Made by a program: the position numbers and the translations under genes. Of a stretch of 64,000 nucleotides of DNA, positions 46,603 to 59,414 are shown one piece after another. The DNA comes from Stramonita haemastoma (taxonomy: Eukaryota > Mollusca > Gastropoda > Neogastropoda > Muricidae): NCBI GenBank assembly GCA_030674155.1, contig CM060329.1:27119684-27183683 (forward strand). The letters are read 5' to 3'. Every line of letters begins with the position of its first letter. Position 1 is the first letter of the stretch. The notes beneath the pieces were generated by a model, which saw only the letters and a program-made list of their open reading frames with translations, made no database searches and had not been told where the DNA came from.

Positions 46603-47003
46603 GTTGTCTCTCCTTTCATCCCCAGTGTCCACACCTCTGAGAGTCTGATCTTTGTTCTGTGTCCACTCTCTTCACTTCTCCCTTTGTCCTCTTCCCTCTT
46701 TCCTTTTCAATTCGTGTTCTCTCTGCTCCACAGAACGTGTTCCTGCACAATCTTTCTGAAGGTGTATGAAGGGAAAAGTGAATGATTTAATTATAAAAAA
46801 TATATATTCTTCAAAATCGTTTTGCTTTTATACTCTCCAGTGTCCCCAAAGTCAGATTGGGGGTATGTTTAGGGTGGGCAAAAACATTTGCTACATTCGC
46901 AAATTCTTGCCACTGGTGAACCTCTGAGCAATAGCCAGGGAATGGAAAAAACAAAACAAAAATCTTGCACATTTAAAAAAAACATTTTGTCCAATGGTTT
47001 TAT

Positions 47004-47110
47004 TCTTCTTCTTCATCAGAAGCTCAGACAGCAACTACTGTTGTTTGTCATATGAGCAATGCGTTGCACTATTCACAAGTTGACAAGTCAGGCCCAGCGC
47101 CTGTATTTTC
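47004..47110 (+). repeat. Interspersed repeat D, copy 2
   Basis: Matches 28294-28410 (cttcttcttcatcagaagct, cagacagcaac, tatgagcaatg, gttgcact). Confidence 0.55.
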
Positions 47111-49262
47111 CGACCTTTGCCATCTATGCTTTCAGTCCTTCACAGTATCTTTCCTCTTTTCCCCTCCATCATGCACAATATGTCTGAAGTTTGTGATATT
47201 GGGTTGTTTATACATTTCTTTCAAGGTGACATAATACTTTATTTTCCATAGACCATATCTCATTTCCTTCTTGTTGTAGTGGCTTTTTACTTCATATCGC
47301 TTTAATTTCTGGACTTTTTGCTGCTAATGGTATCTGCTCTCTTCTTCATATCTTTGGTTTTGATCAGATCTGTTTTATCTACATTTTTGTGATAATTTTT
47401 GCTTTAAACAGGAGGGCAAGTTGTGTTTCTAGTTTTTGTCGTGGGCTTTCTTGAGTTTTGATTTGTTTGACATTAGAATTGATGTTAGATGTGAGAGAGC
47501 ATGTATATTACACTCTGTATGCATTAGCAAGAACAGGCGTGTGTACAACTTGTTGGTTTGTGTGACTAGTATTGTTCAGTTAAATTAACTCTCTACCTGT
47601 CCTCTGTGCATCAAGAGATTTCAGAGGCTGCTGCCTCCTATACTCAGTCTGATACAGAGGCCAAAATACTGACCATGTTTTTATTAATATAATATTATAC
47701 ATGATTCATTACATGCATGTGTGCTTTTTTTTTTAGATGCTTGGGGTCAGTGTTAAGGTGTTTGATTGAACAAAACTATTGTGCAGTGTCAAGTAACTGC
47801 ATATCTATCAATGTTGTTTATAAAATAAATTAAAAAAATGAACAGAAACCACAATGAGAAAAGTGACATCTGCACAGAAAGCTTTGCTATTCAAGAACAA
47901 GTCATGTTGTGATAACTCTGATATTACAGTAGTGTCAAACTGTATGCACAAAGAATGGTACCTGGTGTGTAGCGTAACTATTTATACCATGATGTGCTTT
48001 AGCATATCTGATGCTTCCCTCTGATGGTTACCACTTTAAACTTGCTTAGAGCACGATGTAAAGGGTATGTGCGAAATAAAGGGTACAGTTGAATTGTAGA
48101 ATCAGCTGATAGTGCATATGTATGGCCATTGGACTGCCTGTGCAAGTCTTTGCTTCAGTGCTGTACTTAGAGAATGAATGGTACTGAGTTTGCTTTCACA
48201 GTCGCTCACTCCACAAGATGGTGTCTGCTGTGTTTATGTGTCAGTGTTATGTGGCCTGCTGACATTGTGTTGAATAATATCCACTGAGCAGACACATCAT
48301 TCTGTTTCCTTATCTACAATTCAGAAGTATCTGGGATGAAAGAATCGAACATTTATTAATTTTATGTCATTTGAGAATATTGCACTCCCACTTTGTAGAA
48401 TTTGAAAAAAAAAAAAAATTCTTTTTGTTTAAAAAAAACAATCCCCCCCCCCCCCCCCCTCAATAATAAAATATTATTATGCTGTCAAACTTTACAATTG
48501 GCTAGTTTATCTAATCTTACATCTCACCTGTAAATTTCACATTTGTTTAAACATGCTTTTTTTTTCCTAAAACTTTTCTGATAGTAACTTCTACAAATGG
48601 CTGGCCAGTACAGAGCACATATAGAAAGCATACATAAATTTCTTGAATATTTGAGGGAACAATTTTGGTTACGAATGGATAAGACAAAGGCATAGTAATG
48701 TTACTCTAGAATAGCATTCAGTTTGGAGCTACATATGGTTTATTGTCATATAGACAATAACTAACAATTATTCGTATGCAGTATCACACATGATTTGTTG
48801 CTGAAAAGTGTGTGTGTGTGTTTATTATTCTTTTTTTAAATTTTTTTTTTAGCTAACTTGAGTTCGGTTGAATATGTTATTAAACACACAGATATGAATT
48901 AGAGAAAAACACCATGTTGGTGAGTAAGTGAACAATTTGAGTTGTGCAGAATTATTCAAAGATCCTAAATTATTTAATTTTGTATCTTTTCTATGAATAA
49001 ACAGTTTTTTGAGAATCTCTTTCCTGTGAATGTCAACTTGTAAGAATGTTGCGAGTGCAGAATGAAATCTGGTGATTGGTGTAATTATAATTATTGTGAT
49101 AGGGCAGTAAGTAGATTACCTCCCGTGCGATCAGGGCCTTGTCGCAGCGTTGTTTCTAAATCCAGACACACCTGCGAATTGTGCAACTCCCTGTTTCCCA
49201 AGTGTTTGAACAGAACCATGACAGCCTATTCTAACAATCCCCAAAATCAGAATATGGCGAAC

Positions 49263-49588
49263 TTAACCCTCTTGCATTTGGATTCTCTGAATACAAACTG
49301 CCCCTGGATTTCACATTTCATCATGAAATCAGGTCAGGCACACATGCTGGCTCGCCTTTTCCTCCTTTTAAGTACATACCAGCAGCTGTGATTACTTCCA
49401 GACTCTCACCACAGGCTCTGTGCCTCTGGCCTGATAGAGCTTCAGCATGTGGTAGTGATCAGTGAAGGTCACTGCGTGATGGAAATCTACTTTAAGTAAA
49501 TCCCAGCATATCCTGTGTCAGGATTGAGAAGGGGGGGGGGGGGGTGGGGGGGGATTATTTAATCCTGGGTTGGGACTAAGAGGGTTAA
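49263..49588. mobile_element. TTAA-flanked MITE, inverted relative to 15965-16491
   Basis: Starts TTAACCCTCTTGCATTTGG at 49263 and ends AAGAGGGTTAA at 49588. It is the reverse complement of the intron 3 element's right half (cacatgctggctcgcc, cttccagactctcac, gtcactgcgtgatgg), but has only one or two of the 51 bp units instead of six. Confidence 0.7.
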
Positions 49589-49869
49589 ATGGAGGGCAAA
49601 AATTGTCACATAAGAAAAATTCCCTCCATTGGTGAACCTTGGAGCTCTAGACAAGGAACAAAAAAATATATATATTCCTAATATTTTTCTGCAAACAGTC
49701 ACAGGCTTTCCAGTCTTGTGAGTGCCTTCATTCTAAGCACCAAAACTCACAGCAAACCTACCTACCTACCTAACTCCCAGAGGTGTTGGCATATATGATA
49801 TGGCATAGATCTTGTCTTCACAGATAATATGTATATCGTCTCTCTCTATGTAACAAAGTTGAATTCAAG

Positions 49870-50724
49870 TACCAGCCGCCATGGCGCAGTGGTTACTGCC
49901 TTGGTTTCCGGACTGGAAGGTCGCAGGTTCGAATCCCATAAGTCATAGGGATTTTTCGGGCTCAGTCGGCTCCTACCCAGAGTGAGTGTGCTGTGGGCTC
50001 AATGGGGAGACTAGGACCACACAGTCGAGCTTCATCCATTTTACGGATGCGAATTTGAGTGTTGCTCAAATTACCTGACCAACACTGCAGGTGTCTGTAT
50101 TTCTTGGGCCCGGTTGACGCCGGGATATATTATGATAGTAAACGTAGAGTACAGCCCTGTCAAGTAGTCTCAAAGCACATGCACCTCCACAGCAGCATCA
50201 TTACATCATCCTCATTCTCATCGATCATCATGCAATGAACAAAGTGCCTCTGATTCCGTGGGCCTGGTTGCTCTGGTCTTATGGTGACCTCAGATTCAGT
50301 TTCCCCATACACCTCTGTGCCCTGGTGAGTTTGTGTCAAAGCCTTTGGGGTTGGATGTTCGAGGGGAGGGGTCGTTGGAGGGATGTTGTGGTGTCGACAC
50401 CTTGGGTGGGCGTCTCACTCAGTCTGGCTCTGCGACTGAGCTAATACTGTCATTAGTAGGGGGCTTAGTAGGTGGTGTCCTGCGTATGTTAGCTCAGAAC
50501 AGGCACCACTGAATACCATCAAAGGACCCAGCAGAAGTGCAGGGCCCCTCCGGCTGGTGGCCCCGCGACGGCATAATATCAATGAGCTCCCTGTGGACGT
50601 TCAGCCCTGGGGATGAGACATAACGAAACTGGGCATGGCTGTGGCAGGAAAATTGAAGCGAGCAGCGTGGGAACAGCGGGGACAGGAGTGTCACCAAAGA
50701 TAAGGCAGCAAAAAAAAAAAAAAA
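49870..50724 (+). mobile_element. Long tRNA-headed SINE with poly-A tail
   Basis: tRNA-like head with A box catggcgcagtggttactgc and B box aggttcgaatccc at 49880-49940. A body of about 750 bases ends in a run of A at 50710-50724. Flanks gaattcaagt (49861) and aaattcaagt (after the A run) look like a target duplication. The length is unusual for a SINE and a composite is possible. Confidence 0.6.
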
Positions 50725-50956
50725 AGTCAAATTCAAGTGAGGTGTCTTTTTTATTCAATTTTTACCATGATGTTGGAAAGAAAGCACACAGCTTTATTCA
50801 GTCACTCAGAGAATACTGCATGCTAATATTGCTGGGGGTGGTGGTGGTTGTTGGGGGGGTGGGGGGTGCTTAAGGTTTCGTTGGGGGAGGGGGGGTTCTT
50901 GGGTAGTGGTGATTTTGTTTAGTTTTGCTTTTGTTTTTTATTTGTTTTTGTTCTGG

Positions 50957-50958
<2 letters not shown>

Positions 50959-50991
<33 letters not shown>
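50959..50991. repeat. (GT)n microsatellite
   Basis: Short GT run between G/T-rich segments. Confidence 0.9.
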
Positions 50992-50995
<4 letters not shown>

Positions 50996-51096
50996 CAAGG
51001 TTTTGTTTTGGGGTTTTTTGAGTGTGTTTTTTTTTTTTTTGGGGGGGGGGGTTGGTTGGTTGGTTGTATGCCTTGTAGCAGGATTACAAAGCAAAC

Positions 51097-51345
51097 ATAC
51101 TCCCCCAAAAGACCTTCAGATGAGACTATTAACTGAAGTCCCATGTGCCAACACACATTATGACATAGAACATCTTGCGCACATGTTAAAACCCGTTCTG
51201 CGTTTTCAGAGAGTAGGCCACTGTGTGCTGGTGGTAACAGATGACAAATTTACAAAACTGGCCTACGTACACATGGGAACCAGATGTAAAAAAGCATACA
51301 AGTGCTTATTCCATTATCCTTGAAAAATAAAAGAATAATAAATCT
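51097..51345 (+). mobile_element. SINE family A, 5'-truncated
   Basis: Family body (agaccttcagatgagacta, gttctgcgttttcagagagt, aggccactgtgtgctggtgg) and tail ccattatccttgaaaaataa. Confidence 0.7.
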
Positions 51346-52239
51346 TCAGGGAAGAATTGAGCAGCAGAAAGCAGGCTGATCTACTCAGAAATGGAGAATG
51401 CAACCTCACAGCTCCTGCTGCAGAATTGCTAACAGAACCTGTGTGTTCTGCCTCCACACCATTCTCCACCCACCCCCTCTGTCACCCCCTCACTCTCTCT
51501 CTCCTCACATCACACACACAACACAACACACGACAACACAGTGTAGCTGCTGGCTTATTTGATTCCTGTTTCTTGATAGTTGTACATGGTAGAGATATAT
51601 ACACTGCTATGGCATTATGTTGATTCTGCATGATACTTCGTTATACCTCTCAACTACTGATGACACCGTAAAGTAGCTTCACTGTACACCAAAGTATGAA
51701 GACCGTGTCATGAATAGGTCGTGGGTGTCGTTTATATCATCGGCTCTATGCTAACCCTTTGCTTTCACAACATATATGCCCACACACAAACATCACATGC
51801 ACCATTTTTCATAAAGTTTCGAAGAGAATCATAAGTTTAAAAATCTGCGTGATGAAGTCATTCTGAGAGCGTTATGTTTGTGCGTCCACACTCATGAACA
51901 CACATTAACACACTCGCGCGCGCACACACACACACTGACATACATCATAACATGTCCACACTTCATTTTCTCTGACCAACACCAGTAATATCAGCGATGA
52001 AATGGGTATACATATACACACATACATACACAACTGTTATTCAAAAGTTGTACAACACACACAAACAGCATGATCTGTCAGATACATTTTCACATTTTAC
52101 TTTTTTAAATCCTCCATTATGGAAAAAAAATTGTTCAAACTCACTGGCCAAAAATATGCTCACATATACACGCAAACAAACAAATCCTGCAAATGATTTG
52201 ATATTTCTTTTCTTTTTCTTTTTTTTTAATCAATATCAG

Positions 52240-52400
52240 ATTAATGGCAGTACCGCACCCATCAGCGAATGGACAGGCCTAGAACTCAACAAAACTTTGA
52301 GAAAGGCAGAACAGAGACAGGAATGGAGGGAACTGGTTGTCAAGTCTTCAGGGTGCCCCCACAGTCACCAGACTAAGGGATAGATAGATAGACAGACAGA
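52240..52400 (+). mobile_element. LINE ORF2 C-terminal fragment, + strand
   Basis: Reads SEWTGLELNKTLRKAEQRQE, WRELVVKSSGCPHSHQTKG and a stop, followed by a GATA/GACA tail. It is the same element as 24838-25075 but with the EWTGLELNK frame intact. Only about 45 codons remain. Confidence 0.75.
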
Positions 52401-52778
52401 CTGCACCCTATAGACTGCACCCTCTTCATGGCAGTGCTATCCAGTGTTACCACCACCAGTGGTGACACCTGCACTCAGAGGCTGTGACACCATCCCATGA
52501 GCCAGTGCAACTTGTGTTTCCCTAGCGCCTAACTAACACATCAGCTCAATTTTCCTCATCCACCGAATGCTAGTATGGGTCATGTATACCAATATCCCAT
52601 AAAATGATATAACACCAGCAAGGAGACAGCACAGTTTGAGCAAAGACGGCAAGACACTGTGTGTGTGTTGAGGGCTAGTCCAAAGGCCAGTGCAGCAGTT
52701 TGCCAAGTCGATGAGGCCCCCCATCAACGAGACTGACACTGACAGTGACTGATAGACTGCCCGCCTGAAGTGTGTCAC

Positions 52779-53005
52779 AGCATCTGAAGTGTGTCCACAG
52801 CATCTGAAGTGACACAGCATCTGAAGTGAGTGTCCACAGCATCTGAAGTGTGCCACAGCATCTGAAGTGTGACCACAGCATCTGAAGTGTGTCCACAGCA
52901 TCTGAAGTGTGTACCACAGCATCTGAAGTGTGACCACAGACATCTGAAGTGTGACCACAGCATCTGAAGTGTGACCACAGCATCTGAAGTGTGTCCACAG
53001 CACAC
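52779..53005. repeat. 18-22 bp minisatellite, about 13 units
   Basis: Units of ccacagcatctgaagtgtg with a 1-4 base spacer (tc, ac, none). Confidence 0.9.
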
Positions 53006-55782
53006 ATGAAGTGACCATCGAGCTTGCCACAGCTACCCGAACACCTGACCATGTGAGCTAACAACCAACACCATGCAGTGCAGAAATCCTCATTCACCAC
53101 TGACCACACTCTGCTGGCCTTACAGACTCTACTTCACCACACCACCCTGGCTGAAAACCTGCTTCACTGACTCATTCAGACACCACTCCACTCCACTGTC
53201 CGCTCTGAATGACTTTCACCATCACTTTTCCCCATAGCCATTTCCTACAGTAATTCTGAAACAATTTGGTGAACTGCTGTGACCTGCTTTCCAAAATCAG
53301 TATACAAGTATTCATATATTGTAACCATAGTTTCCTTTTCTGCTCACCCCCACCCCTAAATCTGACACTACACCCTGCCCCCATCCCACCTTTCTCTTGC
53401 AAGAGCTCCCAGGACCATCATCTGCAGAACTATGATGATGACATACTGCTATAATATGCTGTTGACATGCTGTAACACTACATGTTTAGTTATGACAACC
53501 ACAACAGGGGTAGGGAGGGTGAATGACAGAAGCTGGGGAACAACTCAAAGCATCCAGTATCACTCACAGCGGTGAAGGAGATCACTATCTGAAATTAAAA
53601 ATAAAAGAAACAAAAAACTGGTTTGGAATAAAGATTTGCTGCCTAAACACTGCTAAAATGCTGGCTTATACCAATTAAGCTTTTACCCCTTCCAACTGTC
53701 GATTAGAAAGAAGAGAAACATCCTCATAATGTTTTTTCCTTCAATGACTTCATCAAAAATGTGAATCAAGTTATGTTGAATTATTAGAAAATCAATAAGT
53801 TTTATCTGTCCTTTCTGAATGGTATTGTTGACTATCTTCATGTGTTGCAGGAAGATAGAGATAAAAATTCTGAAAGTTTTCAAAATAAACAGACAATACC
53901 AGATCGGGAAAAAACCCCATCCTCTGTGGCTTGTTTCTTAAACACACAGGCTGCCATACATTTTGGAGAAAACACAACATATTTTTGGCCGCTCAACACT
54001 GGCTGAGTTGACTTTGAATCTCCTTTTGTCAGGGCTGTGTAGTTCACTTGATTTTTCTTTTCTTTTCTCCTTTTTGTCAAGTTTTTTGGATGTTTTCTTT
54101 TTTTTAACTGTTGTTCATTTTTTCCAAATTAGTCTTGCTCTTAATCAATTAGGCTTTGCATGACACGAGGTTTATTCTAAAAATTAAAAATAAATATTAG
54201 ACAGACACAGCTAATGTGTATATAACTATTAATCACACCCCTTCTAGCCCAGAAAATGCAGCACTTCTTGTAAACCTTATTTTGAAATTCACCAGAAACC
54301 CAGAGATCACAATACAAACTACACTGAGACTTGAGGGTTGCCACCTTTTGTTTTCAAAATACAAAGTCTTAAATGAAAAGCAGAATGATTCTCGGCACGA
54401 GTACAAATGCTTAGAAAGTGCACAGGAATACTGCTATGAAAAAAAGACAAATATGACAAGCACCACTGCTTCCTCCCAAATACAGCCAGTGGGCAGGTAT
54501 GTACTGTTGTGTCTGTCATCCAAGAGACACTAGCTGACAGGGAGAAGGCGATCAAGAAAGTATCAACAGAACACTTTGGTCAGATGAGACAGAAAAAATG
54601 GAAGTCAAAAAGATACTGACCTGTTTATGTTTACAGAATAAAACAAGGAAGAGCAAAAAAATAAAACAAATCCAAAAAAATCCCCAATCTCAAAACCTGG
54701 AAACAAAAAGGACAGGAGACAGACTTCAACTCAAAACACTTGTAACATTTCCTGGTTTGTGATTGACAGGCTGAAATAACAACATTCCGACCCAAAACCA
54801 TTTTTCAAGATCCCTGATGCACACAGAGACACCTCGTTATGTTCAACATTATCATCACAAACCCACATGTTCAGCAACTGACCATGCGCTGAGCACAAAT
54901 ACTGGAAATACACCACAATACCTAAAGGCTGGGACACACTATTCCATACACCCCACTGTCATATTCACGCACCATACTCTTGATAGCCTAGAGCTACCTA
55001 TCCATCCAAGTCCTTACACACCCTTCCCCAGGGGTGGGAATAAACAAAATGACATCCCATGGGTTTAAGAGGCGCCCTCAAGCTGATGGTGAAGTTTTCC
55101 AGTCATATTCAGGGAATTTGTTCCAGAATATTTTTTTTAGAGGAACAGAAAAGAGACGAAGGGAGGGGGGGGGGGGGGGGAGTTGACATAAAAAGAAGGT
55201 AATCAGAGACATGTAAAAATAAAAAAAGTTAAAAATTCAAGGTCATTTTAGTACCTCCACATGTTAACTTCTTTTAGTCTACAATGTCAATGTTTTGAGG
55301 GGAAGAATGAATCTACTTACAATAATTCTCGACAGGCAACACGCTTATTGTTCAACTTCCTCCTGGTACCATTGTCTTTCACTTAGCACCAAAAACTTTG
55401 CCAACTTTTTCAGCCAGAAACTCTCCATCCAAAATCACACTTGGTTCGTCTTGCAACAGATGATCATGGACTTTGGACAAACTGTGAGTGTGTGAGCCCT
55501 TCCAAACTTGTGGCTGTAAACAGTCCTGATGAAGTTCCCCATCCAGAGATCTCAACTAAGGTAAAACTGCAATGTGTCCTTTCCTTCTTACTGCATCAGG
55601 GGCATTTACTATACAGATCCATTTTCTGAGGTCCTGCATGTTGTAAAATGTGTTTTCACCCAAACTCTGCATCTTATTTCTATGACAGTCTGGAAGCCGA
55701 CAACATGCATGAGATGGCCAGGATAATTTCTCATATACACATCAGTCGGCTTCACAGAAATGGCAAAGACAGTTTTTCATAT

Positions 55783-56093
55783 AAAGGTAAAGGTAAAAAG
55801 GTAAAGGTGTCCCATAATATTGGCGGTCATAGAGAGCGAGGCGTCAGAGACCTCAGCTTCTCTAGGGGCCAGCATATTGAGGGCGGCGCCCATCTCCTCT
55901 CCCTCGCTGCTTTACCTTCCCTGACCCTAAAGAGGGCAGGTACCCATTTACAGCTGGGTGAACTGGGGGGGACTGTACTGAAGCCAAGGCGCGCAAACAG
56001 TCACCCATCTAACTGGTAACCCCACTTGACGCTGCTTAACTTCACTTGGGGAAAGTGAGCGCTCTGACCACTGAGCTATCCCGCCCCCTCTAT
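55783..56093 (-). mobile_element. SINE family B (tRNA/5S chimera), most complete copy
   Basis: On the - strand: tRNA-like gggcgggatagctcagtggt and cagagcgctcactttcccc, then 5S-like gaagttaagcagcgtcaagt, ggttaccagttagatgggtg, the family body (ctgaggtctctgacgcctcg) and an (ACCTTT)n tail. It splits a local tandem repeat (55726-55785 and 56133-56220) with ttctcatata-like flanks as a target duplication. Confidence 0.82.
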
Positions 56094-56704
56094 TCTCATA
56101 TACTAGAAAGAAAAAAAAAATTAAATAAAAAAAGTTTCTCATATACTTATCAGTCTGCTTCACAGAAATGGCAAAGAAAGTTTCTCACATACTTATCAGT
56201 GAACTTCACTGAGCTGGCTGAAACTGTTAACTCTTTTACTTATCCGTGTGTTTCACAAGATCCAGTGTTCCTCATGTACTATCATTCATCACTTCAACCA
56301 CCACCAGTCAATTAGGCAAAAATACTTTAAAAAACATAACAACCCACACCAATCATGACAAAATCATACTCAATGATTCACTTTCATATAAATACATTCT
56401 GCGCTCATGCCAAACTGAGAATACATGTTACATAACAGTCACATTCTCTTTCATGCTAAAATCAACCTGATTCAGGCTTAGGTTTCTGGGGTTGATGGTA
56501 ACATACACAAACAAATCAGTCGAAACACAATAACACACTGATCAGCCACGCACACGCACATTGTAAAATATTGCAGTCTGCAGATCTGGAAATTATCACA
56601 CACAATCTTCCATTGATAGGTGACCTGACATAAAAACAGCTATCACATGGGTTGTTTCCACATGGACTTGGCCAGTGGATTCAGTATTTAGTCCTCTCTC
56701 TCTC

Positions 56705-56712
56705 TCTCTCCT

Positions 56713-56776
<64 letters not shown>
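56705..56776. repeat. (CT)n/(CA)n microsatellite
   Basis: Short CT run then CA run. Confidence 0.95.
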
Positions 56777-56779
<3 letters not shown>

Positions 56780-57143
56780 GTGCAACCACACGCCATGTAA
56801 CAGATTTGCAACAAGCCCACTTTCCTTGTCTCTTCCATTCTAGCAACGCCAACAAACACGACTTCCATAATTCCCCCCAGTTTTCTCTCAAAGTCCGCAC
56901 TGTCCCAATGTCTTTCTGGAGATCTCTCTCTGCTTCCTCCCATAACACCCTCACCACCACAGGAATGCACAACTCCCTCTCTCTCTCTCTCCCCCATCCT
57001 CTCCTCCCTCCTCCCTCTCTCCCCCCTCTCCTCTCTCCCTTTCTCTGCTGCTGCCAATTTTGGACATGTGCGTTGATGTGTGAGGTCGTCCAATCCCAGT
57101 GAATTCACAGCGCAGTCCATTTTCTTGTGCAGATCTCACATAG

Positions 57144-57365
57144 AATGACCCACTGCCATACACAATGACCCACTGCCATACACAATGACCCACTGCCATA
57201 CACAATGATCCACTGCCATACACATGATCCACTGCCATACACAATGATCCACTGCCATACACAATGATCCACTGCCATACACAATGATCCCCTGCCATAC
57301 ACAATGATCCATTGCCATACACAATGATCCACTGCCATACACAATGATCCATTGCCATACCAAAT
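57144..57365. repeat. 20 bp minisatellite, about 11 units
   Basis: Units of aatgatccactgccatacac, the first three with gaccc. Confidence 0.92.
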
Positions 57366-57582
57366 CCACTGCATGCTCCACTGCCATACACCAATATCCC
57401 TCCTACACAATGAACTTTTCCATACATCACTGATAACCCATTGCCATCCCAAACACTAGGACTGTGCCCTGATGTCTCATATGTGGTCCTGGTGATCAGT
57501 CAATAGACTGATGATATGGTCCCCGTGTAACAGACATGAGTCCATATGGTGGTGTGTAGATGTGTGGGATATTGTTGTGTGA

Positions 57583-57588
<6 letters not shown>

Positions 57589-57642
<54 letters not shown>

Positions 57643-57662
57643 TGTGTGTGTGTGTAGTGTAG

Positions 57663-57693
<31 letters not shown>

Positions 57694-57703
57694 TGTGTGT
57701 GTG

Positions 57704-57763
<60 letters not shown>

Positions 57764-57783
57764 TGTGAGATGCCTCAGAACAG

Positions 57784-57818
<35 letters not shown>

Positions 57819-57830
57819 GATGGTGGGTAC
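57589..57830. repeat. (GT)n then (CAGT)n
   Basis: GT run with interruptions, then a short CAGT block (57785-57818), the same tetramer that builds the intron 11 array. Confidence 0.95.
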
Positions 57831-57910
57831 AGATGTAGGATGCTAAAGCACTCTCCATCTCCATGTTTCCTGAAGGTGAGAATTGGAAGAGTGCCAAAGC
57901 AGTGCCACAC

Positions 57911-58051
<141 letters not shown>

Positions 58052-58300
58052 GATCCATCCATTTCCATATCTAACCAAGGTGTGTGTGTTTTTCTTTCAT
58101 TTAGAAATGTGTACACACACACTCATACACACACACACACTACACCCATACACACACACACACTACAACCACCCCCCACCACACACACACACTACCCCCC
58201 CCCCACACACACACACACACACACACACACATCACACACACAGGCAGATCACACACACATTGCAAGCAGTCACGAGAGCGTGGAGCTAGAGGGAGGTGTG

Positions 58301-58436
58301 TCAGGACTTGGGCTGCAGATGTCTGGGGGCGTCAGCGAACATGTACTTCAGCTTGAAGGCCTCGGCCAGCAGCTCCCCGATCTGCTTGTCCCCCCACTTG
58401 TGTGTGGGCAGGTTTCTGCAGGAACATCAGGATGCC
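58301..58436 (-). CDS. TBC1D22: TBC1D22 last coding exon, one base too long (apparent frameshift)
   Basis: After acceptor gtttgcag the exon reads GILMFLQ, then in a shifted frame NLPTHKWGDKQIGELLAEAF, KLKYMFADAPRHLQPKS and a TGA stop at 58301-58303. The family expects EEDFQGLLMLLQNLPT without interruption, so one extra base lies near 58410-58416 (run of T on the + strand). The length is 136 bases, one more than a multiple of three. The remainder is highly conserved, so an assembly error is more likely than gene death. Confidence 0.88.
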
Positions 58437-58949
58437 CTGCAAACCACACACACACACACACACAGGGGGTGAGTTCACCATGACTGGTGCCTCCTGTCCA
58501 CTTCAGCTAATAAAAATGCATACATAACCATGCAACCGCAAACATCTTGCAGTTCAAAGGAGGCAAGAATACATCTACTAGCAATCTAAAAAAAAGATAT
58601 GACAGATTTATATACACATTACAGACGTAGTACCCTGTTCAGGTTTATTTGTTTTTCTTTTGGGGTATTTTGTGCAAGGGTGGTTAATTAATCATATTTT
58701 AATATCTTAGTATCTTAATTGTTATGCATTAAAAGGCAGTTTTCTAATGCATGAATGAACAAAGAGATGTTATGATTTGCAGATCATAACAAAGTTCTCC
58801 ATATCCCCAGGCATGACAGTAGTGCTGGCAAAATGCAACCACATGTTTGCTGTCTTGTCAATTGAAAGTTTAGCGAAAATGGAAAGGTGGACAAAAAACA
58901 AAAAACGACAACAACAGATTTACTCTTTTCATAAATGCATACAGGACAT

Positions 58950-59100
58950 AACATAACATAACACTGTTTATAGCCCTACCAACAACGAAAGCCATATAAG
59001 GGCTGTCACCTCATTCTGTTTCAGTGGCTCCAGTAACTTTCAACTTCAGGTTCAATACCAACACTTCCTAATATTTTCAAATATCTAACACCATCCATCT
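58950..59100 (-). repeat. Interspersed repeat C, copy 2, inverted
   Basis: Contains agggctgtcacctcattctg, gtggctccagtaactttcaa and cacttcctaatattttcaaa, the reverse complement of 19945-20072. In the TBC1D22 last intron, 500 bases from the last exon. Confidence 0.7.
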
Positions 59101-59318
59101 CAAAAAAACAACAACAACATTAAATGACACAATACATAAATTATTTCATTCCTACAAAGAGGATGTTGCGAAAAAATCTTCAACAGGTTAATAAGAACTT
59201 ATTCAACCACAACTCACAAAAACATTAAAGCAAAACATTTTTTTTTAAAACACAAACCACACACACACACACAACACTGAATAATTTTTTTTTTTTCAAT
59301 TTTAAAACAAAGTTTCAC

Positions 59319-59414
59319 CTGAAAATCTTCTTCCTTCAAGACATCAGCAGAGAAACGTTTGAGGAATGAAGCGCAGACGTACAAATGGAAGTCAGCAAAA
59401 CCGTTCACCTCCGA
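59319..59414 (-). CDS. TBC1D22: TBC1D22 penultimate coding exon
   Basis: A 96-base exon, phase 0 at both ends, reads SEVNGFADFHLYVCASFLKR then FSADVLKEEDFQ. Acceptor is cttgcag (to the right on this map), donor gtgaaac. It matches the TBC1D22 stretch between the DTYQ and LLMLLQNLP blocks and joins the upstream exon at WDTYQ/SE without gap. Confidence 0.93.

Larger units (their letters stand above)
40581..49050 (+). other. Downstream of G6PD 12b: possible very long 3'UTR, no further genes seen
   Basis: About 8.4 kb without recognisable coding sequence. It is T-rich on the + strand and carries five minisatellite arrays (34, about 60, 51, about 86 and 25 bp units). Candidate AATAAA hexamers are at 45526, 48075 and 48996. 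The last, ATGAATAAACAG followed by a T run, looks most like a real signal. Whether the transcript extends this far is unknown. Confidence 0.3.

Noticed and set aside
49880..49940. Candidate tRNA gene
   Set aside because: A and B boxes are present, but the acceptor stem does not pair convincingly and the sequence continues as a poly-A-tailed retroposon.
52533..53109. - strand frames repeating HFRCCGHTSDAV, suggestive of zinc-finger-like Cys repeats
   Set aside because: Produced by an 18-22 bp minisatellite with drifting frame; spacing does not fit a zinc finger.
57105..57452. - strand frames repeating VDHCVWQWIIVYGSG
   Set aside because: Produced by a 20 bp minisatellite; three frames are open at once.
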